Shown piece by piece: positions 1-6,252 of a stretch of 8,386 nt of DNA; the first letter of the stretch is position 1; each line of letters opens with the position of its first letter. Origin of the DNA: GCA-003244245 sp035463315 (GTDB lineage: Bacteria > Actinomycetota > Actinomycetes > Mycobacteriales > Pseudonocardiaceae); NCBI GenBank assembly GCA_035463315.1, contig DATHTJ010000021.1, positions 1 to 8,386 of the forward strand, written 5' to 3'. The notes under the pieces are model-generated. The model was not told the DNA's origin. It saw only the letters and a list, made by a program, of their open reading frames with translations, and searched no databases. The position numbers and the translations under genes were made by a program.

Positions 1-541
1 AACGACCCGACGACCGACGCCGTGCTGCCCGGCTCCGCTGTGGCCATGACCTCACCGTCCGTATGCCGCCGTCACCGCCAGGGTATCGTCGTGCCCCCGG
101 AGCTCGGCTGTAAACATCGACTGACATCGGGCTCTGACCCGCTGGGGGACGCAGCAGCACGACATATTGCTCGTGGGCATGCAACCAGGACTGCTACGTG
201 CTCGGCTACCCCCGTATCGATCAGCGCGGCAGTGCGAGGTTGCAGACACCTGGCGCAGTTGGTGGGGACGCTGGGTGATGATCGAATGACAGTATGCAGG
301 GGATGACTATCGCTATGCTACGCCGTTCGGGTGGTTGGTGTTGATCCTGGTCACGCCTGGCGGTCTGTCGCGATCATTCTGTAACAGGCTCAACCCGATA
401 GCGGTTCTGCTGGGTCAGCGTTTCAGGGCGGTGCTCGTGGGGGTGCGGCCTTGACCCTAAGCTTGATCTAACTGGTCGGGGTTGTGCCGGGTTGCCCAGA
501 CGGGCTATCGGCGGCTTTTTGCCACCCCTTTGGAGGCTCCG
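1..541. other. Upstream region without a confident gene
   Basis: Both strands were read and no gene could be supported. The plus frame beginning at base 1 stays open to 306, and its first 35 or so codons have GC-rich third positions. It could therefore be the 3' end of a gene starting outside the window, but its later part has no protein-like character and the stop lies well past where coding signal fades. A TTGACC at 451-456 resembles a -35 box, but no convincing -10 follows at normal spacing. The promoter of the next gene should lie somewhere in 380-530. No tRNA, insertion-sequence end or long repeat was seen. Confidence 0.3.
532..536 (+). promoter_or_regulatory. Shine-Dalgarno that sets the STAND ATPase start
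   Basis: GGAGG stands five bases before the GTG at 542. An in-frame TTG at 482 would extend the protein by 20 residues, but it has no comparable ribosome binding site. The extension (starting MCRVAQTGYRR) would also place charged residues ahead of an otherwise clean N-terminal membrane segment. The GTG is therefore preferred. Confidence 0.75.
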
Positions 542-3307
542 GTGACCACGACCACGGTGATCGTGCTCGGCATCCTTGCCTGGGTCCTGATGGCGATCCC
601 GCTGGCGCTGGTGGTTGCACGGGTGACTCAACTGAACAGGCCGCGGCCCCCGGCGGTCGAGCCGTCCCCGGCCCCTCCGGTCGGGAAGCCGCTCCTGGCC
701 CCCATCATCAAGGCGAAGCCGGTGCTCAACCCTACTGTCGAGGTGATGGCCTGGTTCCCGGCTGAGTCGGCGCGGTTCGTTGGCCGTGTCGAGGTGATGG
801 CTGCGGCCAGTACTGCGTTGACGTCGGCCTCCGAGCGTAGAGCGGTGGTGTTCCATGGGATGGCCGGTGCGGGCAAGACCACCTGCGCGGTGGAGCTGGC
901 TTATCGCCACCAGCGCGGCTTCGTCGCGTTGGCGTTCTGGTCCGCGCCCACTGATCCGGATCAGTTCGGTGATGCGCTGCACCTGCTGGCGCTGGCGTGG
1001 GAGGCGCAGCTGGCCGATCACGGGTTCGCGATGGTCGAGGAGATTGCCACCCTGGAGCGTCTGCAGAATTTCCTGCCCACCCTCACCGCCGTGTTCGCCG
1101 AGGTGAACCTGCTGCTGGTCCTGGACAATCTCGAAACTCTGCTCACCCCGGAGGGCCAGTGGCGCGACCCTCGCTGGGCGCCGCTGATCAGCGCGCTCAC
1201 CGATCACCAGGGGTCCTCGCGGGTGATTTTGACCAGCCGAATCGTGCCGGCCGGGCTGAATCCTGACACGGTGCTGGTCCAGCCGGTGCACGCGCTGTCC
1301 CGGGAGGAGTCCCTCCGGCTGGTCCGCAGGTTGCCCCACCTGCGCGCAGTGCTACACACCGGAGCGCTGGGCCGTTGCGTGCTCACCCTGGCACAGGGCC
1401 ATCCCCAGCTGCTGGAACTCGCCGACGCAGCCGCAGCCGACCCGCCCCGGCTGGCCTACCAGCTCGCGGAAATCGAACAAGCGGTGGACGAGACGGCGCC
1501 GCTGGCGGCATTTCTCACTCAGGGCCACACTGAGCTGGACGCCAAGCAGTTGCTGCACACCTTCACCGCGTGGACCACCACCGTCGCCGCGACGCTGCCC
1601 TCTCCGGCGCGGCTGCTGCTGCAAGCACTGTGCCGGATCCAGCAGACCGACCGCAACACAGCCGTCATCGGCGTGAACTGGCCTGCCCTATGGCGACGCC
1701 TGGACCAGCCCGGCCAACCACCATCGTTTGCCTCGACGGTTGCTGCGCTGATCACTACCGCACTGATCGCCGCCGACCCGATCGATGATCCCGCCGATCC
1801 CCATGAGCCCGTGCGCTACCGGATCCATCCCGGCATCGTCGAGGCCATCCAGGCAGCGACCCCGCAGCCGGTCACTGCCGCGGTCGACGTCCAACTCGCC
1901 GCCTGGTGGACCATCGTCGGAGGCGGTGGAATTGACCAGCAGCACACCAGCAACGACATCAATCAATTCGCGGCACAGGCCGGCTTGACCGCCGCCCGTT
2001 ACCTCCTGCACCAACACGACTGGAACGGCGCCCAATTCATGGTGCGGGCCAGCCTGGCCGCCTCCTACTACCTCCTGCGTCAACACGACTACAACGCCGC
2101 CAGTTGCCTGCTCGAACGCGCCCTGATCCAGCAGGGCTATTCCCCGCTGACCTCGCTTGCTGTCCTTCCCCTGCTGCGACGCATCGCCGAGGCCACCGAT
2201 GCTCTGAAAGACCTCGTCGTGCTCGCCGCCGCTTTGCGGAAGGTGGATCCCGGTGAGTCCGAGACCCTGCTGCGTCGCGCCTATGAGAAGGCCAGAACTA
2301 ACGGCGACGACGGACTTGCCTCCACCACCGCCGGTGAGCTCGTCACACTGCTGCGTGACCAGGGCAAACTCCATGAGGCTCTCACCCTGGCCGGCCAGAA
2401 AATCGAGCACAGCCGCCAAGCCGGGTTCGGGCTCTGGACCCAACTCAGCGACCACGGCCGACGGCTGCAGATACTTAATCTGCTTGGCCACCATGAGCAG
2501 GTCCTCACCAACGTGCGCGCGTTGCAGGCCCGGATGGCTGAGCTACCCGACCAACGCGCCGACAACGACCGCGTGAACCCCTACAACGCCCGGGAAGGCA
2601 TCCTCGATATCGGCCGCCTGTCCGCCGTGGCCCTGCAGCGCTGGGACGACGCGCTCGAACTCAACGACGAGATCGTCAACACCAAGCGGCGGCGCGGCGC
2701 CAGCCCCCACGAGACCGCCCGCACCCGCTTCCACGACTACCTCCCCCTGCTCCACCTTGGCCGGCTCACCGACATCGACCACCTACTGCACGACTGCCAG
2801 GACATCTTCGGCACCACCGGAGACATCACCCAGCTCGCTGCGGTCTATGGCGCCCGCGCCGACCTGGAAGACACCCGGGACCACCTCGTGGAGGCCGTCG
2901 ATCTCCAGCGCACCTCACTGCGCTTCTGCTACATCCACCCCGACCCCCGCGACATCTCCACAGCCCACCATCACCTCGCCAATTACCTGTCCCGCGCCTC
3001 TGGAGATCCCGCCGAGCAACGCGCCCACCGCCTCACCGCCTCGCTCCTGAACCACCTCACCGGCGATACGCACGAACTCACCAGGACGCTCGAAGTGCTG
3101 GCCAGCGAACTCTGCAGCGACTCCAGCGATCCCGATGCGCCGACACTTCCCACCACCCTGCCCCACATCACCCAGCTGGTTGACGCCGATGATGGGGTCC
3201 ATCTCGGTGATCTCCTGGCCGCACTGTGCCCCGACCCCGCCACCGCCGAGCACGCCCTCACCGACCTGTTAACCACCGCCACGAACTCTGCCAACCAGGC
3301 CCAGTGA
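542..3307 (+). CDS. Membrane-anchored STAND (NB-ARC) ATPase with TPR-like repeats
   Basis: A 921-residue signal-transduction ATPase, read from GTG 542. Residues 6-26 form one hydrophobic segment (VIVLGILAWV onward), followed by a proline-rich linker to about residue 60. FVGR at 79-82 opens the NTPase module. The Walker A motif is GMAGAGKTT (106-114). Walker B is LLLVLDNLE, with its aspartate at 195. The sensor-like TSR is at 231-233, and GHPQLL from 286 stands where NB-ARC proteins have GLPLA. A winged-helix-like segment spans about 350-440. From about 470 on, the protein is helical and TPR-like; two units beginning ARYLLHQHDWNGA and ASYYLLRQHDYNAA are 69 bp apart. Family knowledge: STAND proteins are ligand-triggered, oligomerising switches in regulation, cell death or phage defence. 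No nuclease, protease, TIR or DNA-binding effector is visible, so the membrane segment may be the output or simply an anchor. The gene stands alone, with no neighbour in operon spacing. The ATPase call is secure; the biological role is unknown. Confidence 0.85.
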   Translation: MTTTTVIVLGILAWVLMAIPLALVVARVTQLNRPRPPAVEPSPAPPVGKPLLAPIIKAKPVLNPTVEVMAWFPAESARFVGRVEVMAAASTALTSASERRAVVFHGMAGAGKTTCAVELAYRHQRGFVALAFWSAPTDPDQFGDALHLLALAWEAQLADHGFAMVEEIATLERLQNFLPTLTAVFAEVNLLLVLDNLETLLTPEGQWRDPRWAPLISALTDHQGSSRVILTSRIVPAGLNPDTVLVQPVHALSREESLRLVRRLPHLRAVLHTGALGRCVLTLAQGHPQLLELADAAAADPPRLAYQLAEIEQAVDETAPLAAFLTQGHTELDAKQLLHTFTAWTTTVAATLPSPARLLLQALCRIQQTDRNTAVIGVNWPALWRRLDQPGQPPSFASTVAALITTALIAADPIDDPADPHEPVRYRIHPGIVEAIQAATPQPVTAAVDVQLAAWWTIVGGGGIDQQHTSNDINQFAAQAGLTAARYLLHQHDWNGAQFMVRASLAASYYLLRQHDYNAASCLLERALIQQGYSPLTSLAVLPLLRRIAEATDALKDLVVLAAALRKVDPGESETLLRRAYEKARTNGDDGLASTTAGELVTLLRDQGKLHEALTLAGQKIEHSRQAGFGLWTQLSDHGRRLQILNLLGHHEQVLTNVRALQARMAELPDQRADNDRVNPYNAREGILDIGRLSAVALQRWDDALELNDEIVNTKRRRGASPHETARTRFHDYLPLLHLGRLTDIDHLLHDCQDIFGTTGDITQLAAVYGARADLEDTRDHLVEAVDLQRTSLRFCYIHPDPRDISTAHHHLANYLSRASGDPAEQRAHRLTASLLNHLTGDTHELTRTLEVLASELCSDSSDPDAPTLPTTLPHITQLVDADDGVHLGDLLAALCPDPATAEHALTDLLTTATNSANQAQ

Positions 3308-3327
3308 TAACGAAGAAACCATGAGGC

Positions 3328-3347
3328 GGGGTTGCGGACCGAACCCC
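3328..3347 (+). terminator. Hairpin after the STAND gene
   Basis: GGGGTT and AACCCC form a perfect 6-bp stem around an eight-base loop, 20 bases after the stop codon. There is no U-tract, which is usual in actinomycetes. It is a plausible but modest terminator. Confidence 0.4.
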
Positions 3348-3403
3348 AGCCCGTAGGCGTTGACCTCCCCAGCGTGGCCGCGCCCATGGTGCTGCTCACC
3401 TGA

Positions 3404-3722
3404 TGGCGTAACGGTTTACCCGGCGGGCTGCTCGCTTGGAGCGCCCTGAGTGCAGGCATCCTCGCATCGCTGGCCGCGAACATGGCCGACGCCCGAGCTG
3501 AGACCACTGCTGTCCTGGACATCGACGGATGACGGCTCAGAGATCGCTGACGAGGACCCGGGCGAGCGGGTACGGCCGATAAAGCCGACCCACACCACCC
3601 CGAGTGAGACAAGCCCCTACGACATCGGCGCTTCCCTCAAGTACGCGACGGTCAAGGTCAACCGCGCCGAGCGCACCAGCGGCGACACCGGTAAGCCCGC
3701 CGACGGCGAGCCTTCCTTCTGA
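3404..3722 (+). pseudogene. Decayed small membrane protein, possibly DUF2637/SpdB-like
   Basis: Two frames each look coding but do not join. From 3404 to 3532 one frame reads PGGLLAWSALSAG then ILASLAANMADARAE. This is a hydrophobic helix ending in the small-residue/AAN pattern that recalls DUF2637/SpdB2-type transfer membrane proteins of actinomycete plasmids and AICEs. It has no start codon and is preceded directly by a stop. From about 3531 another frame, open since a GTG at 3450, reads a hydrophilic tail (DDGSEIADEDPGERV onward) ending in GEPSF at 3720-3722, with GC-rich third positions. One or two indels near 3530 would fuse the two into a membrane helix plus soluble tail. A strong hairpin follows five bases after the stop, as expected of a former transcription unit. 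The family resemblance comes from memory and is weak. The alternative is that only the 90-residue ORF starting at 3450 is real. Confidence 0.3.
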
Positions 3723-3727
3723 CCGGC

Positions 3728-3768
3728 GGCCTGGGTGATCCCCCGCGGGAGGGGGGACCACCCAGGCC
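3728..3768 (+). terminator. Very strong hairpin terminator
   Basis: GGCCTGGGTG (3728-3737) pairs perfectly with CACCCAGGCC (3759-3768). After a small internal irregularity, CCCCC (3740-3744) pairs with a G-run (3752-3756) around a short loop. It is followed by CTTGCC rather than a T-run. It is the most stable hairpin in the window and lies just after the stop at 3722, so it most likely ended the transcript of the now-broken gene. Confidence 0.6.
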
Positions 3769-3793
3769 CTTGCCCCCAACCGGCCCACTTCCT

Positions 3794-3965
3794 AGGAGGT
3801 CTGATGAGCGCCTCTGATACCTGGACCGGCGACGAATTTCCCCACTCGACGAGCACCTGCCTACCGGGCGGCTGGCAGCCACCGGGGCGCGCAGCCCCAA
3901 CGCCCACAATCACGCCGACTGAACGCAAGCGGAGGTGCACGTCGATGACTGTCAGCCGGAGATGA
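3794..3965 (+). CDS. Tiny ORF behind a near-perfect ribosome binding site
   Basis: AGGAGGT at 3794-3800 is followed by ATG at 3804, and the frame runs 53 codons to a TGA at 3963-3965. It begins MSASDTWTGDEFPH and ends in a basic, threonine-rich tail (TPTERKRRC then TSMTVSRR). No family is recognised. After the first dozen codons the better third-position GC moves to another frame, reading LDEHLPTGRLAAT then GARSPNAHNHAD before a stop. A frameshift may therefore have cut a longer protein. It lies just downstream of the strong hairpin at 3728-3768, so it would need its own promoter in the 25 bases between, or readthrough. The ribosome binding site is clearly seen; an intact expressed gene is a guess. 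The coding part begins at 3804. Confidence 0.3.
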
Positions 3966-3985
3966 CCGACTCGGCGAGCCCCGGG

Positions 3986-4156
3986 TCAGCATGATGAGGC
4001 GCGGTCGAGGCGTTGGTCATCATCTGCCCCCAGCCGAGCGATCCTGGCCAGACCGCCGATCGGAGTGTTCGACACCTTCGGCCAGTAGATCCGTCGGTGG
4101 ATGGTAGCGCCCGGATTGTTGCCCGAGCCACAGATTCGGCAGCTCACAGCCCTCAC
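3986..4156 (-). CDS. Possible 56-aa minus-strand ORF with a CxxC motif
   Basis: On the minus strand a frame opens with GTG at 4156, or the second GTG at 4147, and runs to TGA at 3986-3988. It reads VRAVSCRICGSGNNPG, then IHRRIYWPKVSNTPIGG and LARIARLGADDDQRL. The CRIC pair and regular composition look protein-like, and third positions are moderately GC-rich. Its first third lies inside copy 1 of the tandem repeat. Copy 2 encodes the same VSCRICGSG start but meets a stop four codons later. There is only a poor ribosome binding site (GAGG, three bases before the second GTG). It may be a decayed fragment rather than a live gene. No family is recognised. Confidence 0.2.
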   Translation of the reverse strand: MRAVSCRICGSGNNPGATIHRRIYWPKVSNTPIGGLARIARLGADDDQRLDRASSC

Positions 4157-4340
4157 AGCGGGAGTTTAACGCCTGTGAGGGACCAGTTACCTGAATCCAA
4201 CGGTGGAGTAACAATCGGCTAGCTAGGAATTTTTGCCTGAGCCACAGATTCGGCAGCTCACACCATCACAGCGGGAGTCTATCGCCTGTGAGGGACCAGT
4301 TACGTGAATCCAACGGTGGAGTAACGACCAGCTAGCCAGG
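4119..4340. repeat. Tandem direct duplication, two copies of about 110 bp
   Basis: Copy 1 (4119-4227) and copy 2 (4233-4340) align nearly base for base, with a one-base deletion in copy 2 and only about a dozen differences. Shared blocks include GAGCCACAGATTCGGCAGCT, GCCTGTGAGGGACCAGTTAC and TGAATCCAACGGTGGAGTAA. Each copy ends in a GCTAGC-containing block followed by AGG. Differences cluster outside the potential stems. Only two copies exist and no spacer-like pattern is present, so this is not CRISPR. It fills the region just upstream of the protoglobin gene. Confidence 0.9.
4125..4323 (+). promoter_or_regulatory. Candidate tandem structured leader RNA of the protoglobin gene
   Basis: Each repeat copy can form two hairpins on the plus strand. 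In copy 1, CCTCACAG (4151-4158) pairs with CTGTGAGG (4173-4180). In copy 2 the same arms (4264-4271, 4286-4293) pair with one mismatch. Next, GTTAC pairs with GTAAC, and inside it TCCA pairs with TGGA around an ACGG loop, leaving a five-base bulge on the 5' side (CTGAA in copy 1, GTGAA in copy 2). In addition GATTC (4133-4137) can pair with GAATC (4193-4197), a possible pseudoknot or alternative fold kept in both copies. Stem bases are unchanged while loop and bulge bases vary. The doublet ends about 95 bases before the start codon, as a tandem riboswitch-like leader would. It matches no class I can name. Duplicated protein-binding DNA sites are the main alternative. Confidence 0.35.
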
Positions 4341-4436
4341 GGCCCGCTAAGGTCAGCTTGGACATCCAGTCTGCTCTATACCCAGAGCCTAGGCCCTCAT
4401 GAGCGCGGAGTGCCGCCTGAATAGGGGAGGTTAATC

Positions 4437-5540
4437 ATGACCGTAGGCAACCCGTCGAAGGAAACACACGATGCCGAAAGGTACGATCTGCTGGTAACAC
4501 CAGAGTTCGCCCCCCTCGCCGAGTTTGCCGGGTTTGGCGCATACGAGGCAGTGGCCATTCAAGAGACCGGCAGGGAGATCTCAGCACTCATCGACCGTAT
4601 CCCAGGAGCAATATCCGAATACCTTACGATGCGTCCGGAATCCGCGTCACTGATGGGCGGATCGGACCTACCGGTCAGCGAGCCGCTGATAAAAGAGTGG
4701 CTGGACAGGACGATCGCCGGGCCGTTTGATGGCGAGCTGGCCGCCTTCCTACGACAGATCAGCCATGTCGGGGGAAAGGAAGTGACCTTTCCGGGAGTGC
4801 AGGTATCACTTCCGCCCCAACTGGTCCTGGCTCTCACCGCATGGTTGCAGGGACAGATCCTGGATGCCATGGGCGAGACCTGCGACCTTGCCACGGTCTC
4901 CGCCGCCGGGGCCGCATGGATGAACCAATTCATGCTGCAGCTCGGGATCATCCTTGCACCCAGTCTGGCAGAACCGGACAGCCCCCTTGGCCGCCATGAA
5001 GCCGCCGAATTTCATCCCTACGCGGAGTTTGCGGGTTTTGGCGCCAAGGAGATGTCAATTCTGCGTAAGACCGGCCCGCTCCTGGGACCAGCGGCAGGCG
5101 GCGTGGTCACCCTTGCGTATGACTACCTGCTTTCCCGTCCAGAATCGGCCGGATACTTCCAGGACGCCTCGCACCTCACGCAGCGTAAGATGACACTCAA
5201 GGCGTGGTGGTCCAAGACCACCACCAAGTCCATGGACGGTGATTTCCACGCCTATATGTCGAAAGTAGCCGACGCCCACGTCAAGGACGGTGGGACGCAT
5301 CCCCACGTGATCATCCCGGCTGACCTGACCATCGCCCTCATGGGGTGGGTCGAGATGAGAGTCATGACAGCGTTGAACACCATCGCCCCTGGAGCCGACG
5401 GAGACTATGTCTTCGGACAGCTCCCCGAGCCGCCAGCGGCCGCGGAAGTGGGGCGGGCATGGATGCGGATGCTGACCCTACAGCTAGGGATCCTGCTCAA
5501 GCCCTACCTCGCATCGCCCGTCACACCTGCGGTCGCCTGA
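4437..5540 (+). CDS. Double-domain protoglobin-like heme sensor protein
   Basis: A 367-residue soluble protein with GGGGAGG six bases before its ATG. It consists of two homologous halves. Domain 1 spans about residues 24-178 and domain 2 about 192-359, each opening with near-identical text (AEFAGFGAYE at 28, AEFAGFGAKE at 196) and ending in L-Q-L-G-I-x-L. The all-helical layout, the YLxxRPES helix and the V-x-x-x-H-V pattern before a P-initiated helix fit the protoglobin/globin-coupled-sensor family, which binds heme and O2, CO or NO. In domain 2, His281 sits where the proximal heme ligand is expected. In domain 1 that position is Gly112, and the only nearby histidine (His110) is two residues early. 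Domain 1 may therefore bind heme differently or not at all. No signalling output domain (cyclase, kinase, methyl-accepting) is attached. Codon use is somewhat less GC-biased than in pptT or the STAND gene (ATA and AAA appear), hinting at transfer. It is transcribed alone. The globin family call is good; the function is inferred. Confidence 0.7.
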   Translation: MTVGNPSKETHDAERYDLLVTPEFAPLAEFAGFGAYEAVAIQETGREISALIDRIPGAISEYLTMRPESASLMGGSDLPVSEPLIKEWLDRTIAGPFDGELAAFLRQISHVGGKEVTFPGVQVSLPPQLVLALTAWLQGQILDAMGETCDLATVSAAGAAWMNQFMLQLGIILAPSLAEPDSPLGRHEAAEFHPYAEFAGFGAKEMSILRKTGPLLGPAAGGVVTLAYDYLLSRPESAGYFQDASHLTQRKMTLKAWWSKTTTKSMDGDFHAYMSKVADAHVKDGGTHPHVIIPADLTIALMGWVEMRVMTALNTIAPGADGDYVFGQLPEPPAAAEVGRAWMRMLTLQLGILLKPYLASPVTPAVA

Positions 5541-5546
5541 CAACGA

Positions 5547-5569
5547 CCCCCCGGCTCAGCGTCGGGGGG
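5547..5569 (+). terminator. Terminator of the protoglobin gene
   Basis: CCCCCCGGC pairs with GTCGGGGGG (one G-U pair) around the loop TCAGC, only six bases after the stop codon. This is a stable GC hairpin without a U-tract, typical of high-GC actinomycetes. Confidence 0.65.
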
Positions 5570-5616
5570 AGCGCAGGGCGAGCCCACACACGTGCCCGCT
5601 GAACCCCTATCAAATG

Positions 5617-5650
5617 GGTCTACCAGCAGGAACCTATCCGCCGGTAGACC
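5617..5650 (-). terminator. Inverted repeat, possible terminator of the minus-strand small genes
   Basis: GGTCTACC and GGTAGACC form a perfect 8-bp inverted repeat with an 18-base loop. It lies about 80 bases beyond the last minus-strand stop (5730) and faces the protoglobin terminator, as expected between convergent units. On the minus strand it is followed by CATTTGATAGG. It could instead be a protein-binding site. A second small palindrome (GTTGC-AA-GCAAC, 5684-5695) lies between it and the gene. Confidence 0.35.
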
Positions 5651-5729
5651 ACCGCACGCCGCCCGCTGATACCGAGGGCGAGAGTTGCAAGCAACCACAA
5701 CAGCCGGCCGGGAACCCTTGCAGTGTCTG

Positions 5730-5894
5730 TTATTGCACGCTGCGGCAGCCACCGCAGATCGGGTCAAGGCCGACCGGGAGGAGCGAGTAACTTCCGCATC
5801 TGCGGCAGGTCTGCCACGTCATGCGAACCCGCCGTCGGCGAGCCCGTCGTCGCGCGACCAGCGCAGCCCACCGCGTGCCCCAGCCCATCACCAT
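5730..5894 (-). CDS. Small zinc-ribbon protein
   Basis: A 54-residue minus-strand ORF from ATG 5894 to TAA 5730. The C-terminal half carries TCRRCGSYSLL then DPICGGCRS: two CxxC knuckles 16 residues apart in a classic four-cysteine zinc ribbon, ending at VQ. Residues 15-24 are almost all arginine (VARRRARRRRVRM), suggesting nucleic-acid contact. A second ATG lies two codons on. An internal ATG at 5822 would give a 30-residue protein that is only the ribbon but has no ribosome binding site, while AAAGGGG stands just before ATG 5894. The ORF is third in a minus-strand run behind a 40-residue ORF and a Pra-like fragment. Small zinc ribbons of this kind are common in actinomycete plasmids, AICEs and phages (family knowledge). 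The exact role is unknown; DNA or RNA binding is an inference. Confidence 0.5.
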   Translation of the reverse strand: MVMGWGTRWAALVARRRARRRRVRMTWQTCRRCGSYSLLPVGLDPICGGCRSVQ

Positions 5895-5945
5895 CACCCC
5901 TTTTCCGGCACCGTGGTTACTTCCCTGCGCTCACGCAGACTCCAC

Positions 5946-6068
5946 TCACCGATCGGCTTCCTTCGGCGGTGCCAGCACGATGACATCGCTCGCGTTACAG
6001 GTCTGCCAGATGCAGTTATCGAGCCGCACCGGGAACCGACCGTGCGAATACTCCGGCTCATAGGGCAT
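5946..6068 (-). CDS. 40-aa hypothetical protein in the minus-strand cluster
   Basis: The ORF runs from ATG 6068 to TGA 5946 and begins MPYEPEYSHGRFPVRL, continuing with DNCIWQTCNASDVIVLAP. Its ATG overlaps the stop of the preceding frame by one base (TGATG), and a purine-rich GGAGGGGGG lies just upstream. This is a strong sign of translational coupling. Third codon positions are GC-rich. A single C-x4-C pair is present, too little to name a domain. No family is recognised. It may be a complete micro-protein of an accessory element or the remainder of a longer one. About 50 bases separate it from the zinc-ribbon ORF that follows. Confidence 0.4.
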   Translation of the reverse strand: MPYEPEYSHGRFPVRLDNCIWQTCNASDVIVLAPPKEADR

Positions 6069-6193
6069 CACGGTCCCCCCTCCTGGGACTGGTAGTCCGT
6101 CACCGCGGTGACCTCACCACCGACGTAGACGCCCTTGCGGAACAACTCGGCGCACTTCACAGCGAACCGCTGAGAACGATCATGCTTGCCACC
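6068..6193 (-). pseudogene. N-terminal fragment resembling Pra, an AICE replication activator
   Basis: The frame open on the minus strand from 6193 to TGA 6068 reads HDRSQRFAVKCAELFRKG then VYVGGEVTAVTDYQ before ending QSQEGGP. The pattern F-x-RG-x-Y-V-x-G-E-V-x-x-V-x-DY is what I remember of the start of Pra, the plasmid replication, integration and excision activator of pSAM2-type elements, which is normally about 110-130 residues. Here it stops after about 40. The natural ATG (6183), preceded by GAGGTGG, is in the wrong frame and meets a stop nine codons on, so one indel near the start would be needed; otherwise a GTG at 6160 is the only in-frame start. It is therefore probably truncated at the 3' end and frameshifted at the 5' end. 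Its divergent GntR neighbour matches the KorSA-Pra arrangement. The family call rests on memory of the motif. Confidence 0.4.
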
Positions 6194-6221
6194 TCATCCG
6201 CTGTCGATCACTGGCTTGCGA

Positions 6222-6251
6222 TAGATAAGCATGCGGCGCGGTACCCGTCAA
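6222..6251 (-). promoter_or_regulatory. Candidate promoter of the minus-strand cluster
   Basis: On the minus strand TTGACG (6251-6246) is followed after 18 bases by TATCTA (6227-6222). The -35 is close to consensus and the -10 is weak. Transcription would begin near 6215 and run into the Pra-like fragment. The palindrome at 6253-6272 abuts the -35. Confidence 0.35.
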
Positions 6252-6252
6252 A

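Noticed and set aside
1..306. 3' part of an upstream gene in the frame open from base 1
   Set aside because: Only the first 35 codons look coding; the rest lacks protein-like character, so it was described as a gene-free region instead.
374..1339. Long minus-strand open frame (321 codons) opposite the STAND gene
   Set aside because: It is arginine-, glutamine- and histidine-rich text typical of the antisense of a GC-rich gene and overlaps the Walker A region of a clear protein. It has no ribosome site.
1688..2494. Minus-strand open frame of 268 codons
   Set aside because: It mirrors the TPR-like region of the STAND protein; low-complexity Gly/Val text, no motif.
4013..4222. Plus-strand ORF of 69 codons overlapping repeat copy 1
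   Set aside because: No ribosome binding site, no motif, and it ends arbitrarily inside the repeat.
4119..4340. CRISPR array
   Set aside because: Only two units of about 110 bp in direct tandem, without short repeats or unique spacers.
4358..4382. TTGGAC and TATACC as a promoter for the protoglobin gene
   Set aside because: The spacer is only 13 bases, too short for a sigma-70-type promoter. The -10 alone is not enough.
5684..5695. GTTGC-AA-GCAAC palindrome as an attachment or resolution site
   Set aside because: Short and with a two-base centre; palindromes this size occur by chance, and no partner copy exists in the window.
5504..5767. Minus-strand ORF of 87 codons beyond the protoglobin stop
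   Set aside because: It crosses two hairpins and the protoglobin 3' end. The zinc-ribbon frame in the same area has much clearer protein character.
5685..6095. Plus-strand ORF of 136 codons
   Set aside because: His/Pro/Arg-rich text with no domain. It lies opposite the minus-strand cluster, whose frames show cysteine motifs, ribosome sites and stop-start coupling.
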